From Bradyrhizobium sp. CB3481 (GTDB lineage Bacteria; Pseudomonadota; Alphaproteobacteria; Rhizobiales; Xanthobacteraceae): DNA of 64,000 nucleotides. A model generated the notes under the pieces. That model searched no databases. It worked only from the letters and a program-made list of their open reading frames with translations, and had not been told where the DNA came from. The DNA is taken from assembly GCF_029714305.1 (NCBI RefSeq), contig NZ_CP121647.1:4484501-4548500 (forward strand), given 5' to 3'. Each line of letters starts with the position of its first letter. Position 1 is the first letter of the stretch. A program made the translations under genes and the position numbers. This document shows positions 42,571-51,008 of this stretch, piece by piece.

Positions 42571-42837
42571 TCACCGCGTCGCGCGGCCGACGGTCTCGCT
42601 GCCGCCCTGCGCGGTCTTGATCTTGGCCCGCGGCGTCAGCACGCTGAGCTGAACCGGCGTGGCCGAGGCCGCGACCGGCGATGCTTCCTGGACGTTTTCG
42701 GCGCCCAGCACCTGAACCTGCACGGCCGAAACCGGCAAGCCCGCCTTCTCAAAGCTCGGCAATTCGGCAGCAAGCGCGCCGCCGGCAACCGGCAGCACGA
42801 GCATGGCGGCGGCGATGGACAGGGAAATCTTGTTCAC
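42571..42837 (-). CDS. Small exported hypothetical protein
   Basis: An 88-residue protein that starts with GTG at 42837, seven bases after AAGGAG. The signal peptide NKISLSIAAAMLVLPVAGGA ends near ALAAE; the mature part is about 65 residues (LPSFEKAGLPVSAVQVQVLG, AQGGSETVGRATR), without Cys. Its own terminator follows. It reads as a small periplasmic protein of unknown role. Confidence 0.7.
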   Translation of the reverse strand: MNKISLSIAAAMLVLPVAGGALAAELPSFEKAGLPVSAVQVQVLGAENVQEASPVAASATPVQLSVLTPRAKIKTAQGGSETVGRATR

Positions 42838-43083
42838 GTCAGTTCTCCTTAAAAGCTTGGAATCCAGAGTTAAAGTGTGATTTGCTGCGTTGCAATAGCT
42901 CAATATTGCGTTGCATAAATATGTGATGGCGGAATGCAGAACCGCGCGTTGGTCGCGCGAACAGACGTGAAGGTTCGCGGAATTTCGATACAGCAACGTA
43001 TCCGACCGAAAGGAGCGAAAAGTCTCGGCGCTGCAGTCGGAAGATGATTTCACCGAGTTGGCGACGAAGGCTACTTCGTTTCC

Positions 43084-43169
43084 TTCGTTCTCCATCCGAC
43101 GCCATTTTGTTCGCAAAGAACGAATCGTATCAGCAAAAGTCAGCGCCGACCGTTTCTTAACAACACGTT
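43084..43169 (+). repeat. Dispersed 80-bp element, copy C
   Basis: TTCGTTCTCCATCCGACGCC, ATTTTGTTCGCAAAGAACGA, then ATCGTATCAGC and CGTTTCTTAACAAC. It lies just downstream of the PaiB-like gene's stop and upstream of the small gene at 42571. Confidence 0.75.
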
Positions 43170-43184
43170 TGCTTCGTGCTGCAC

Positions 43185-43838
43185 CTATGTCTGCACGCTC
43201 TGCAACCCATACCTGAGTGTCGGTCGCCGCGCTCGCATCTTCGCGGCCAGCCGCTGGCTCCCCGTCTCTTCCGCGCGCGCCAACATGTCCGCCACCGCGA
43301 CATGGTCCTCATCGCTCTTGTGCTGGTTGAGCTTCGACTGGCCCTCGATCTCATCAACGACGAGATCGATGACACGGATCGAGGCGAGCATGCTCTCGCG
43401 CTTGCCGGGCTCCATCTGGTCCAGGCTCCAAGGCTGTTTCGGCAGGCGCGCCTCGGAGACTGCGAGCAGCGCGTCGCCGTGGGCACGGTTGTCGTCGCGC
43501 CCAGCCAAGTGCGCGACGCCGGAGAAGTGTACGGCCTCGTAGAGCCAGGTCGAGACGTTGTCTGGCGAGGCATACCAGTCGTTGGAAACATAGGCGTCGT
43601 CGCCCGAGACGATCAACAGGAAGCGCCTATTGCCGTCGGCCAGTGCAACGAGCGGATTTTTCGCGGTCAGGTGCAACTGCACGATCACGCGATCCTCGCG
43701 GCGCTGGATCACGAACGGCACGTGCGAGGCGCGCGGACCGCGCTCATCGGCGGCGACGATGACGCCAAAGCCGCGCGCGGCCGCGAAGGCAAGCGCACGC
43801 GCCTCCTCGATTTGAAACTGGGGTCGAAGAATATGCAT
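43185..43838 (-). CDS. PaiB family FMN-binding protein
   Basis: A 217-residue protein of the PaiB family (FMN-binding split barrel). Blocks: FGVIVAADERGPRASHVPFV, VQLHLTAKNPLV, FLLIVSGDDAYVSNDWY, WLYEAVHFSG and the C-terminal IDLVVDEIEGQSKLNQHKSD. The start at 43838 (MHILRPQF) matches the family. PaiB of Bacillus was described as a negative regulator of sporulation and protease genes, but most homologues probably bind flavin; the true role is unknown. Confidence 0.88.
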   Translation of the reverse strand: MHILRPQFQIEEARALAFAAARGFGVIVAADERGPRASHVPFVIQRREDRVIVQLHLTAKNPLVALADGNRRFLLIVSGDDAYVSNDWYASPDNVSTWLYEAVHFSGVAHLAGRDDNRAHGDALLAVSEARLPKQPWSLDQMEPGKRESMLASIRVIDLVVDEIEGQSKLNQHKSDEDHVAVADMLARAEETGSQRLAAKMRARRPTLRYGLQSVQT

Positions 43839-44001
43839 GGGCAAGCACTCGAACGGCTGGAGATGGAGGCTTCTCCGAAGGCTAACCCATCCGGCTGGAC
43901 ATCGCCAACGTGCGTCAGCGCGCGTTCCAACCGCAAGACAATTGCGATATGAGGCATCGCGACGCCCCATTCGCCAATTCCTTATCAGCCGAGCCGACGA
44001 C

Positions 44002-44346
44002 ATGCCTCCTCTCAAGCCCCAGGCCACCTACGAGGATTTCGCCCGCCTCGACATCCGCATCGGCAAGGTCGTCGACGTGCAGCCGTTCCCGCGCGCACGC
44101 AATCCGTCCTACAAAATCGGCGTCGATGTCGGGGCCGAGCGGATCATGTGGTCGAGCGCGCAGGTGACGAACTATGCACCAACCGACCTGCTCGGCTCGC
44201 TCGTCGTCTGCGTCTGCAATTTCGCCCCGAAAAATATCGCGGGCTTCACCTCCGAACTGTTGATCCTTGGCGCCAAGAACTCCGACGGCAACGTGATCGT
44301 GCTTGGCCCACGCAGCGAAGTCGCGATCGGCGAGCCGGTGTTTTGA
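44002..44346 (+). CDS. CsaA-like tRNA-binding protein
   Basis: A 114-residue OB-fold protein matching CsaA / the tRNA-binding domain family: FARLDIRIGKVVDVQPFPRA, NPSYKIGVDVG, WSSAQVTNYAPTDLLG and the C-terminal VLGPRSEVAIGEPVF. CsaA is described as an export-related chaperone in Bacillus, and the domain also occurs in MetRS. It works as a homodimer in known structures. The ribosome site is weak. It is divergent from the PaiB-like gene. Confidence 0.88.
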   Translation: MPPLKPQATYEDFARLDIRIGKVVDVQPFPRARNPSYKIGVDVGAERIMWSSAQVTNYAPTDLLGSLVVCVCNFAPKNIAGFTSELLILGAKNSDGNVIVLGPRSEVAIGEPVF

Positions 44347-44368
44347 AAGCTATCGGCGCCCCGCGGTT

Positions 44369-44450
44369 TCGTTCTCCATCCGACTCCATTTTGTTCGCAA
44401 GGAACGAATCGGAAGCGCACAAATCAGCACGGACCGAATCTTAACAACGT
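44369..44450 (+). repeat. Dispersed 80-bp element, copy D
   Basis: TCGTTCTCCATCCGACTCCA, TTTTGTTCGCAAGGAACGAA, then TCGGAAGCGC, ATCAGCACGGACCG and AATCTTAACAACG. It begins 22 bases after the csaA-like stop. Confidence 0.78.
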
Positions 44451-44524
44451 ATTGCTTCTGCGCGCATGGCTGGTACGAAGCTGCGACGAACTCTGCAGCG
44501 CATGCTCAAGCATCGCTCTCTCCC

Positions 44525-44602
44525 CGTCATTGCGAGCGCAGCGAAGCAATCCATCTGTCCCCGAGCCGAGACGTGGATTGCTTCGCTGCGCTCGCAATGA
44601 CG
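44525..44602. repeat. Perfect 29-bp inverted repeat (CGTCATTGCGAGCG type)
   Basis: CGTCATTGCGAGCGCAGCGA continues to CAATCCA and is exactly mirrored by TGGATTG to CGCTCGCAATGACG. This repeat is widespread in alphaproteobacteria; translated, it gives the familiar RAQRSNP-type false peptides. Confidence 0.88.
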
Positions 44603-44780
44603 AGGAGACATGAGAGCCGAAAAGCATCAGCGCTGGGATCAGCGAGTTAGCGAAATCCCGCTTCGTGCCACGGCCACGCGCAACTCGCTCTTCTGAACGG
44701 CGCCTTTCATCGCCCACCGCGCGGAAAATCAAAACAGCGCATCGGTAGGCCTCACCCGAAATAGGTGCATGCTCACTAGC

Positions 44781-44873
44781 TCGCGATGCCCGGCCTTACG
44801 CCGGGCATCCACGTCTTCGCTTTAAAAATGCAAGAAAAGGCGTGGATGGCCGGGACGAGCCCGGCCAAGACGA
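44781..44873. repeat. Palindromic repeat (GATGCCCGGCCTTACGCC type)
   Basis: GATGCCCGGCC...GCCGGGCATCCACGTCTT, then AGGCGTGGATGGCC...GAGCCCGGCC. It is a diverged copy of the family at 36645. Between 44347 and 44909 only repeats are seen. Confidence 0.7.
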
Positions 44874-44909
44874 ATAGCGAACGCTTATTTTAGGAACGTG
44901 CCGGCAGGC

Positions 44910-45179
44910 TCACGCCGCCTTGGCTGTCTTCTCCGCCGGCGCGGTCTCCATCGCGCGCATGTAGAGATCGAGCAGGCTTTCACGCTCGTCGCGCTCGTCC
45001 TGGTCCTGCTTGCGCAGCTTGATGATCTCCTTGAGGATCTTGACGTCGAATCCCTCGCCCTTGGCTTCCGAAAACACTTCCTTCTTCTGCTCGTTCAGCT
45101 CCTGCAATTCGGTGTCGAGGTTCTCGATCCGCTCAACGAAAGAACGAATCCGCCCGCCGGGAATGGTGACGTCAGACAT
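44910..45179 (-). CDS. gapR: GapR family DNA-binding protein (DUF2312)
   Basis: An 89-residue protein: RIRSFVERIENLDTELQELN, EQKKEVFSEAKGEGFDVKIL, KEIIKLRKQDQDERDERESL and a short tail match DUF2312/GapR almost throughout. In Caulobacter GapR is a nucleoid-associated protein that clamps overtwisted DNA and helps topoisomerases ahead of forks. The fold is a long coiled coil. It is divergent from pdxY and followed by repeats. Confidence 0.93.
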   Translation of the reverse strand: MSDVTIPGGRIRSFVERIENLDTELQELNEQKKEVFSEAKGEGFDVKILKEIIKLRKQDQDERDERESLLDLYMRAMETAPAEKTAKAA

Positions 45180-45290
45180 GGTGACTCCCTGTTGAATGAG
45201 ACCGTGAAAATGACCGCAAAGAAATAACCAATGTGTTAACTTGCGAGGGTTCCCCTCTCCCTCCTTCGATCAATCCCCAGAACTCGTCCC

Positions 45291-46136
45291 ATGAACGTCA
45301 TTTCCATTCAGTCGCAGGTCGCCTTCGGCCATGTCGGCAACAGCGCCGCGGTGTTTCCGATGCAGATGCACGGCATCGACGTGGTGGCGGTGCCGACCAC
45401 GCTGCTCAGCAACCGCCCGGGCTATCCGACGCTGCGCGGCCGCGTGCTGGAGGCGGAGCTCGTCGCCGATCTCTTGCGCGGCATCGAGGAGCGCGGCGCG
45501 GCAGATCACGCGCAGATGATCCTGTCGGGCTATCTCGGCTCCGCAGACAACGCCAAGGTGGTCGCCGATTTCGTCGCGCGCGCCAAGGAGAAGAATCCGG
45601 CGCTACTGTATTGCTGCGATCCGGTGCTCGGCGATCGCGACCGCGGCCTGTTCGTCCATGCCGACATTCCGTCGTTGGTGCGTGACCTGCTCTGCCCGCT
45701 CGCCGATATCATCGCGCCCAACCATTTCGAGTTCGAATGGCTGTGCGGGACCAAGGCGGCGACGATCGATCAGCTATTGAAGGCAGCGCGCGCCTTCATG
45801 GCGCGCGGCACGGTCGTCGTCACCAGCGCCGAGCTATCAGATACACCTGCGGACGAGATCGAGGCGCTCGCCATCGAGCGCACAGGCGCCTTCCGCGTGC
45901 GCACGCCAAAACTTGCCATCAGCCCGAACGGCACCGGCGATCTCTTCGCCGCGCTATTGGTCGCCGCCCGCCTCCGCGGCGCCGACACATCAGGTGCGCT
46001 CAGCCACGCCGCCTCCGCGATCTTCGCTGTGCTGGAACGCACCGCGGCAAGTGGCACCGAGGAAATGCGCATCGTCGACAGCGCGGAAGCACTCGTGAAG
46101 CCGCCACGCAAGTTCGAGGCCCGTAGGGCGGATTAG
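45291..46136 (+). CDS. pdxY: Pyridoxal kinase PdxY
   Basis: A 281-residue kinase that phosphorylates pyridoxal in the B6 salvage pathway. Visible are SIQSQVAFGHVGNSAAVFPM, VVAVPTTLLSNRPGYP, the CDPVLGD metal/phosphate loop, the APNHFEFEWL segment and the catalytic SPNGTGDLFAALLV (GTGD base). The last residues, ARRAD, and the TAG stop are encoded by an intergenic repeat (46123-46204), so the original C-terminus may have differed slightly. It is divergent from gapR. Confidence 0.93.
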   Translation: MNVISIQSQVAFGHVGNSAAVFPMQMHGIDVVAVPTTLLSNRPGYPTLRGRVLEAELVADLLRGIEERGAADHAQMILSGYLGSADNAKVVADFVARAKEKNPALLYCCDPVLGDRDRGLFVHADIPSLVRDLLCPLADIIAPNHFEFEWLCGTKAATIDQLLKAARAFMARGTVVVTSAELSDTPADEIEALAIERTGAFRVRTPKLAISPNGTGDLFAALLVAARLRGADTSGALSHAASAIFAVLERTAASGTEEMRIVDSAEALVKPPRKFEARRAD

Positions 46137-46204
46137 CGCAAGCGTAATCCGCCACGCATCCGCGATCGATCGGCGGATTACGCCTTCGGCTAAATCCGCC
46201 CTAC
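46123..46204. repeat. GTAGGGCGGATTAGC palindrome overlapping pdxY stop
   Basis: GTAGGGCGGATTAGCGCAAG at the left, TAAATCCGCCCTAC at the right. The in-frame TAG within GGATTAG serves as the stop codon of pdxY. Confidence 0.82.
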
Positions 46205-46225
46205 GCACTAATCCACGACGTCGAG

Positions 46226-46735
46226 CTACTCGTTGACGACGTCGAGCTTGACCTTGGCAACGCCCTTGCCGACCATGCCGAGCGCATCAGCTGCAGAATA
46301 GGAAACGTCGACAACGCGCCCATGAACAAAGGGACCGCGGTCGTTGACCCGTACCGTCACCGAGCGGCCGCTCGAAAGGTTGGTCACGCGTAATTTGGTG
46401 CCGAACGGCAGCGTCGGATGGGCTGCGGTCATTTCGAGCGCGTTGAACTTTTCGCCGCTCGCGGTCTTCGTACCCTCGCTGTAGTAGCTTGCGACCCCGT
46501 GCGAAGCTGTATTGCCGCTCGCATCGCTGCGCGATGCGACCGCGTGCTTTCGCACCGCGGCCACGCGCCGCTTCATCATGGAGGATGTCGCGCGGTCCTG
46601 ATCCAGCGACGCCTGCCTGACGGCGCGAAATCCTGATTTTTGACTGACGACGGTGGACTGCGCGCAGGCCGCCAGCGACGCCGCTCCCAGCGTAACCGCA
46701 AGCAGCGGCACGAGTTTCCTAGCCATCGAAGCCAT
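46226..46735 (-). CDS. RlpA-like septal lipoprotein
   Basis: A 169-residue protein. The N-terminal lipobox (LAAC, Cys at residue 24) predicts a lipoprotein. Residues about 75-165 form a double-psi beta-barrel of the RlpA type: GVASYYSEGTKTASGEKFN, TAAHPTLPFGTKLRVTNLSS and TVRVNDRGPFVHGRVVDVSY. RlpA proteins cut naked glycan strands at the septum. It lacks the SPOR domain of the longer RlpA, as many rhizobial forms do. The start is the ATG at 46735. Confidence 0.88.
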   Translation of the reverse strand: MASMARKLVPLLAVTLGAASLAACAQSTVVSQKSGFRAVRQASLDQDRATSSMMKRRVAAVRKHAVASRSDASGNTASHGVASYYSEGTKTASGEKFNALEMTAAHPTLPFGTKLRVTNLSSGRSVTVRVNDRGPFVHGRVVDVSYSAADALGMVGKGVAKVKLDVVNE

Positions 46736-46959
46736 GTTGCAATCCCCCGCTTGCGCCCCAGCCCAAGCCGAAAACCAACACGGAGCAATCGCGGGACCGA
46801 ATCCGGGCGGAAACGTGGCCGGATGCGATCGGGCAAGGCTTCCGCAGCGCAATTCGCTTCCAGTGTGGTGATTGGGTCACAGAATTTGGCGCGGATGAGC
46901 CAACCGGTTCGCGGGCGAATGCGTGGCACGCGGCCGCCCCCGGTCAACAGCCGGCTGCG

Positions 46960-48366
46960 TCAGGAAATCTCGTAGACCGACACCTTGTCGGCGATGCCAC
47001 TCAACTCCACGCGTCCTGGCGTTGGTTCTATCCCGCTGGTCTTCAGCAGGGCCCGGGTGCGCGCGTTCTCCACCACCGATTCCGTCACCACAATGGAGCG
47101 CGATTCAGCGAGACCCTGGACCCGCGATGCGATGTTGACCGTCTGGCCAAAATAATCCTGCTGGCCATTGAGCGTGACCGCCAGGCACGATCCTTCGTGG
47201 ATGCCCATTTTCAGGCGCAGGCTCTGATGCTGACGCTCGGCGCCGAGATCGCTCATCGCCTCGCGCATGCGGATGGCAGCGGCAATGGCGCGGTCAGGCG
47301 TCTCGAAAGTCGCCATGACGGCATCACCAATGGTCTTCACGATCGCACCCCTTTCGGACGCGATGATCTCCTGCAACAGGCGGAAATGCTCGTTGACGAG
47401 ATCGAAGGCCGTGAGGTCACCGACGCGCTCATAGAGACCCGTGGAGTCCTTGAGATCGCTGAACAGGAAAGTCAGGCTCAATATCTTCAGACGCTGGCCG
47501 ATCGCGAGTGTATCGGTCCGGTAGATATCGCGGAACGTCTGGTTGGTCAGCAGACGCGTTGCCGTGAGAACGGATTTCCGTCGCCTCAAAAGGTCGTCCA
47601 GCGCCGGGTTCGCGACCCATACCGCCGGCAAGACGCGGCTGTCCGTGCGGTTGTCTAATGCCAAGCGCAGCGGCCCGGGACGCAAGGCAGCGGTGTCGAC
47701 GGGGACTTGCAGCTTATTGAAGATCACCGACACGTTCTGGCGCTCGCTGGTCTCTTCGCCGCTCACGTCGAGAAATTGGGCCGCGTGTGTCACCGGATCG
47801 AACACGATCAGCGTACCCTGCGGCGCCTGCAAGGAAAGGATGGCCCTTTCGCCAGCCGGCAGGTCGACAATTTCGAGCGTGACCTCGTCCAGCAGTTTCT
47901 CCACATCGGCCGGAAGATCGATCGCCGAACTCCAGAAGATCTGGCGATAATATTCGGCCGCGGGCAGCTCGTCGGGATTATGCGCCGCGATCTTGCGCAC
48001 GCGCGGGCTCACCGTAAAGGTTACTTCGACCAGATTATCGAGCGTGGTCTCGTAGCCGGCGGCGCAAAACGCGCAATTATACTGCGCGCTATTCACCGTT
48101 TTCAGGCTTTTGTTGGCGGAAAGAACTCCGGCGCAGCTCGGGCACATCACGTTCCAGGTCATCTCGAACATGCCAAGCCCCACCGCATTCAGCAGGGTTG
48201 CGATAACCCGATCTTCGTCCATGCCCTCGGTGCGTGCGAGATCAACCGCGTTGATCTTGTTCAAGGCATGATCCGGGGCATGGCGCACCATGCGCTCGAG
48301 CATGCCGACAATGGCTTCGTCCGACGATTGGCGCAGAGCCGCAAATAAGGTCTCGGTTTCACTCAT
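46960..48366 (-). CDS. Adenylate/guanylate cyclase with N-terminal zinc ribbon
   Basis: A 468-residue cytosolic protein. Residues 1-270 resemble the DUF5939-type region and contain a four-Cys ribbon (MCPSCAG at C75/C78, NCAFCAAGY at C98/C101). Residues about 295-468 form a class III cyclase domain: LTFLFSDLKDSTGLYERVG (D304), AIVKTIGDAVMATFE (D348), KMGIHEGSC and YFGQTVNIASRVQGLA. The metal Asp pair is intact. It differs in architecture from the cyclase at 508. It should make cyclic nucleotide in response to a signal sensed by the N-terminal region. Confidence 0.85.
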   Translation of the reverse strand: MSETETLFAALRQSSDEAIVGMLERMVRHAPDHALNKINAVDLARTEGMDEDRVIATLLNAVGLGMFEMTWNVMCPSCAGVLSANKSLKTVNSAQYNCAFCAAGYETTLDNLVEVTFTVSPRVRKIAAHNPDELPAAEYYRQIFWSSAIDLPADVEKLLDEVTLEIVDLPAGERAILSLQAPQGTLIVFDPVTHAAQFLDVSGEETSERQNVSVIFNKLQVPVDTAALRPGPLRLALDNRTDSRVLPAVWVANPALDDLLRRRKSVLTATRLLTNQTFRDIYRTDTLAIGQRLKILSLTFLFSDLKDSTGLYERVGDLTAFDLVNEHFRLLQEIIASERGAIVKTIGDAVMATFETPDRAIAAAIRMREAMSDLGAERQHQSLRLKMGIHEGSCLAVTLNGQQDYFGQTVNIASRVQGLAESRSIVVTESVVENARTRALLKTSGIEPTPGRVELSGIADKVSVYEIS

Positions 48367-48537
48367 GCGACGATGCTACCTTAAAGAAAGCAGCACGAAC
48401 ACCCGCTAAGTGCCCCGCTTTGGCAATTGGCCCGGATCAGCCGGCCGGGCCGAATGCGCCGTCAATTCGGACTGGCAAAGAGGCAAATACCGCTTTATCC
48501 GGGTTGGCCTGTAGCGTGGATCAGCGGGAGAAACGTC

Positions 48538-49446
48538 ATGCAAGTCGCAGTCATCGGCGCCGGCGCCGTCGGATGCTATTATGGCGGACTGTTGCTGAAA
48601 GCGGGTCATGACGTGACCTTCGTCGGCCGGCCGGTGCATGTCGACGCCATCAATGCGCAGGGCCTGCTTCTGGACACCAAGACGTTCCGCGGCCACCTCC
48701 CCGCCAAGGCCGCGACCGACACGACCGGCCTCGCGCCGCCCGACCTCGTGCTGGTGTGCGTGAAATCGGCCGATACCGAAACGGCCGGCCGCTCGCTCGC
48801 CGGAATCTTGAGGCCAGACACCTCCGTCCTCAGCCTGCAGAATGGCGTCGACAATGCAGAGCGTCTTGCTTCCGTTATCGGCCACGCCGTCATTCCCGTC
48901 GTGGTCTATGTCGGCAGCGAGATGGCCGGGCCCGGCCATGTCCGGCATCACGGCGGCGGCGATCTCGCGATCGGGCCTTCGCCTGCGAGCGCCGCGCTGG
49001 CACAAACGCTGCAGGCTGCCGGGATCGGCGTCACGATCGCTGACGACATCGACAAGACGCTATGGAGCAAGCTGATTATCAACTGCGCCTACAACGCGCT
49101 GTCCGCGGTCGCCGGCATCGCCTACGGGCCGATGCTGCAGGTCGACGGCACGCGGCAGGTCGTCACCAGTGCCGTGCGGGAAGCAACAACCGTTGCCCGC
49201 GCCTGCGGCGTCGCGATTCCCGATGACCTCATCGACCACATCCTGAACATCCCCGCGATCATGCCGAACCAGATGTCGTCGACCGCGCAGGACCTTTCGC
49301 GCGGCAAGCCGAGCGAAATCGACTTCCTCAACGGCCACGTGGTGCGCAAGGGCGCCGAGCTCGGCATCGCAACGCCGACCAATCACGCGCTCCAGGTCAT
49401 GGTGAAACTCGCCGAACGCGGCAAGGAATTGGCGCAGCAGAAATAG
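48538..49446 (+). CDS. 2-dehydropantoate 2-reductase family protein
   Basis: A 302-residue NADPH-dependent enzyme. The Rossmann motif VAVIGAGAVGCYYGGLLLKA opens the protein; VLVCVKSADT, LQNGVDN and the catalytic Lys in TLWSKLIINCAYNALSA, with RGKPSEIDFLNGHVV near the end, are ketopantoate reductase hallmarks. GGGAG precedes the ATG. It may be PanE for pantothenate synthesis or a paralogue; no other pan gene is present. Confidence 0.85.
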   Translation: MQVAVIGAGAVGCYYGGLLLKAGHDVTFVGRPVHVDAINAQGLLLDTKTFRGHLPAKAATDTTGLAPPDLVLVCVKSADTETAGRSLAGILRPDTSVLSLQNGVDNAERLASVIGHAVIPVVVYVGSEMAGPGHVRHHGGGDLAIGPSPASAALAQTLQAAGIGVTIADDIDKTLWSKLIINCAYNALSAVAGIAYGPMLQVDGTRQVVTSAVREATTVARACGVAIPDDLIDHILNIPAIMPNQMSSTAQDLSRGKPSEIDFLNGHVVRKGAELGIATPTNHALQVMVKLAERGKELAQQK

Positions 49447-49455
49447 CCGCGCCCC

Positions 49456-49677
49456 TCATCCGCCGAGCACGTTGCCCCAACCGTCGAACACGTACTCGCG
49501 CCACGCGACGGTGCCGTCGTCACGCGCATTGGCGGTGCGGCAAAAGTCGTCTGCCTGGTCGCCGATCCAGGTGATGATCCGGTCGGTGGCGAGGTCGTGC
49601 AGGATGGCCGGCTCGGACGGATCGAAGCCCGTCATTGGATGCAGGGTGTTGGGATGCAGAGGCTGGATGCTTGTCAT
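49456..49677 (-). CDS. Small conserved hypothetical protein
   Basis: A 73-residue acidic protein: FDPSEPAILHDLATDRIITW, then ADDFCRTANARDDGTVAWRE and YVFDGWGNVLGG. It looks like a small alpha/beta domain. No export signal is seen. I recognise no function. Confidence 0.6.
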   Translation of the reverse strand: MTSIQPLHPNTLHPMTGFDPSEPAILHDLATDRIITWIGDQADDFCRTANARDDGTVAWREYVFDGWGNVLGG

Positions 49678-49772
49678 GCGCAGCCAACGCGTACGCCGCG
49701 CAAAGGTTGCGCCCTTGTTCGCAACTTCTTTGTCGCACCGGCGTTATGGGCGAACAGCAAGGAGCACTCGCC

Positions 49773-49997
49773 ATGCGGAACAAGGCACCAAATTCGCAAA
49801 GCACAAAGAAGCGCTCAAACGCCCAGATGCAGGCAGCCAACCCGATGCTCAATCCCGGCGATGAAGCCGCACGCGGCACGCCCGGCACCGGCGAGGACAT
49901 CTGCCCCGAATGTCATGGCAAAGGCCGCGTCAGCGGCGCGCCCTGCCCGCATTGCGGCGGCAGCGGCTCGATCACCCGCGCAATCGGCGGCGCTTAA
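49773..49997 (+). CDS. Small zinc-finger protein, DnaJ-type Cys motif
   Basis: A 74-residue protein. A polar N-terminus (MRNKAPNSQSTKKRSNAQMQ) is followed by one complete DnaJ-type zinc unit: CPECHGKGRVSGAPCPHCGG. AAGGAG precedes the ATG at 49773. DnaJ itself has four such repeats, so this is a stand-alone finger of unknown role. Confidence 0.65.
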   Translation: MRNKAPNSQSTKKRSNAQMQAANPMLNPGDEAARGTPGTGEDICPECHGKGRVSGAPCPHCGGSGSITRAIGGA

Positions 49998-50021
49998 GGG
50001 AGCGTTGTAGGGCGCCGTGCC

Positions 50022-50204
50022 CTACGCGACCATTCGCTTTTCGAGAATCTTTCGGAAATCCGTCGCGAGACTCGCGTAGTAACCGGCCAGCACCTCGTAG
50101 AAGGTCTGCTGCGCCTTGTCCTTGGCCTCGCGCGCCTGCGCCTCGCATCTGGAGGCCCTGCTCTCGTACTTTTCCACCTTGGTCTGCAGCTCAGCCACCA
50201 CCAT
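50022..50204 (-). CDS. Small coiled-coil protein
   Basis: A 60-residue, mainly helical protein (LQTKVEKYESRASRCEAQAR, TFYEVLAGYYASLATDFRKI). GGGAG lies eight bases before the ATG at 50204. Similar small proteins are frequent in Bradyrhizobium; the function is unknown. Confidence 0.6.
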   Translation of the reverse strand: MVVAELQTKVEKYESRASRCEAQAREAKDKAQQTFYEVLAGYYASLATDFRKILEKRMVA

Positions 50205-50433
50205 GATCGTCACTCCCCACGCCACACTTACAAGGATGATGCTATGCCGGGGCGCGTCGAAAAGATGACGGGCTTGGGGAGATTTCGCAGCGGCCCGGTG
50301 AGCAAGCCGTGGCGTAACAATCTGTTCCGAAAAACAGGAGTCGATTTTACCTTTCGGACGAGCGTGAGGCGTTTGCAGGGAGATTATGCACAAGAAGATG
50401 AGATCATGATGCGATCTGGTTGATCGCGCTGAT

Positions 50434-50775
50434 CTATCGCACCGGCGCCGGCGGGCGAAACGAGGTGCGCGAGGCGGATTTCGCGGGCTTCGCAGCCACG
50501 CGCTTTCCGCTGTCGACGGAATCCAGGTACGACGCCAGCGCCCAGGCCGAGCTCGAGCCGCTGGAATAGTGTTTTTGCAGAAACAGATAGAGGGTGAGCT
50601 GGAAGCGGCCCTTGGCGAGCCCGCGCGGGCTGCGGTGGCAGGACGCGCAACCTTCGGCAAACAATTTTTGCGCCGGCTTGCCCTGATCGAGGTTCTGCGC
50701 GCCGATCGCAGCACCGCTAAGCGCGGCCAGCACGGCAACAACAAGCAGGCCACAGCCGATCTTTGCTGGCGACAT
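50434..50775 (-). CDS. Small exported c-type cytochrome-like protein
   Basis: A 113-residue protein. A signal sequence (GCGLLVVAVLAALSGAAIGA) is followed by KLFAEGCASCHRSPRGLA, a CXXCH haem-attachment site, then LYLFLQKHYSSGSSSAWALA and a basic tail (KRVAAKPAKSASR). A distal Met ligand is not obvious, so it may be a partial or unusual monohaem cytochrome. The start has only a weak ribosome site. Confidence 0.65.
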   Translation of the reverse strand: MSPAKIGCGLLVVAVLAALSGAAIGAQNLDQGKPAQKLFAEGCASCHRSPRGLAKGRFQLTLYLFLQKHYSSGSSSAWALASYLDSVDSGKRVAAKPAKSASRTSFRPPAPVR

Positions 50776-51008
50776 TATTCTTACCCGTGCATGGAGCGAT
50801 CGGCGGCGCTTCCGCAAAGTAAGCCCGATGAGTAAGCCCGACGAGCGAAAAGCGGGAGGCCGAAGATGAAGAGCAACACCAATCTGTTGCCCGCGCATGG
50901 CGAAAAGTGGGCAAGACTTTTGCGCTTCGAAGGCCGGGCACGCGGCAAGCGCCATGCCGCCTTGCTAATCAGCAGCAAGCGCGCCCGCCTGAAGCTGCAT
51001 CGGTCGCC

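Noticed and set aside
44424..44732. Minus-strand frame with RAQRSNP and DGLLRCARND peptides
   Set aside because: These peptides are the translation of the perfect 29-bp inverted repeat at 44525-44602, not a gene.
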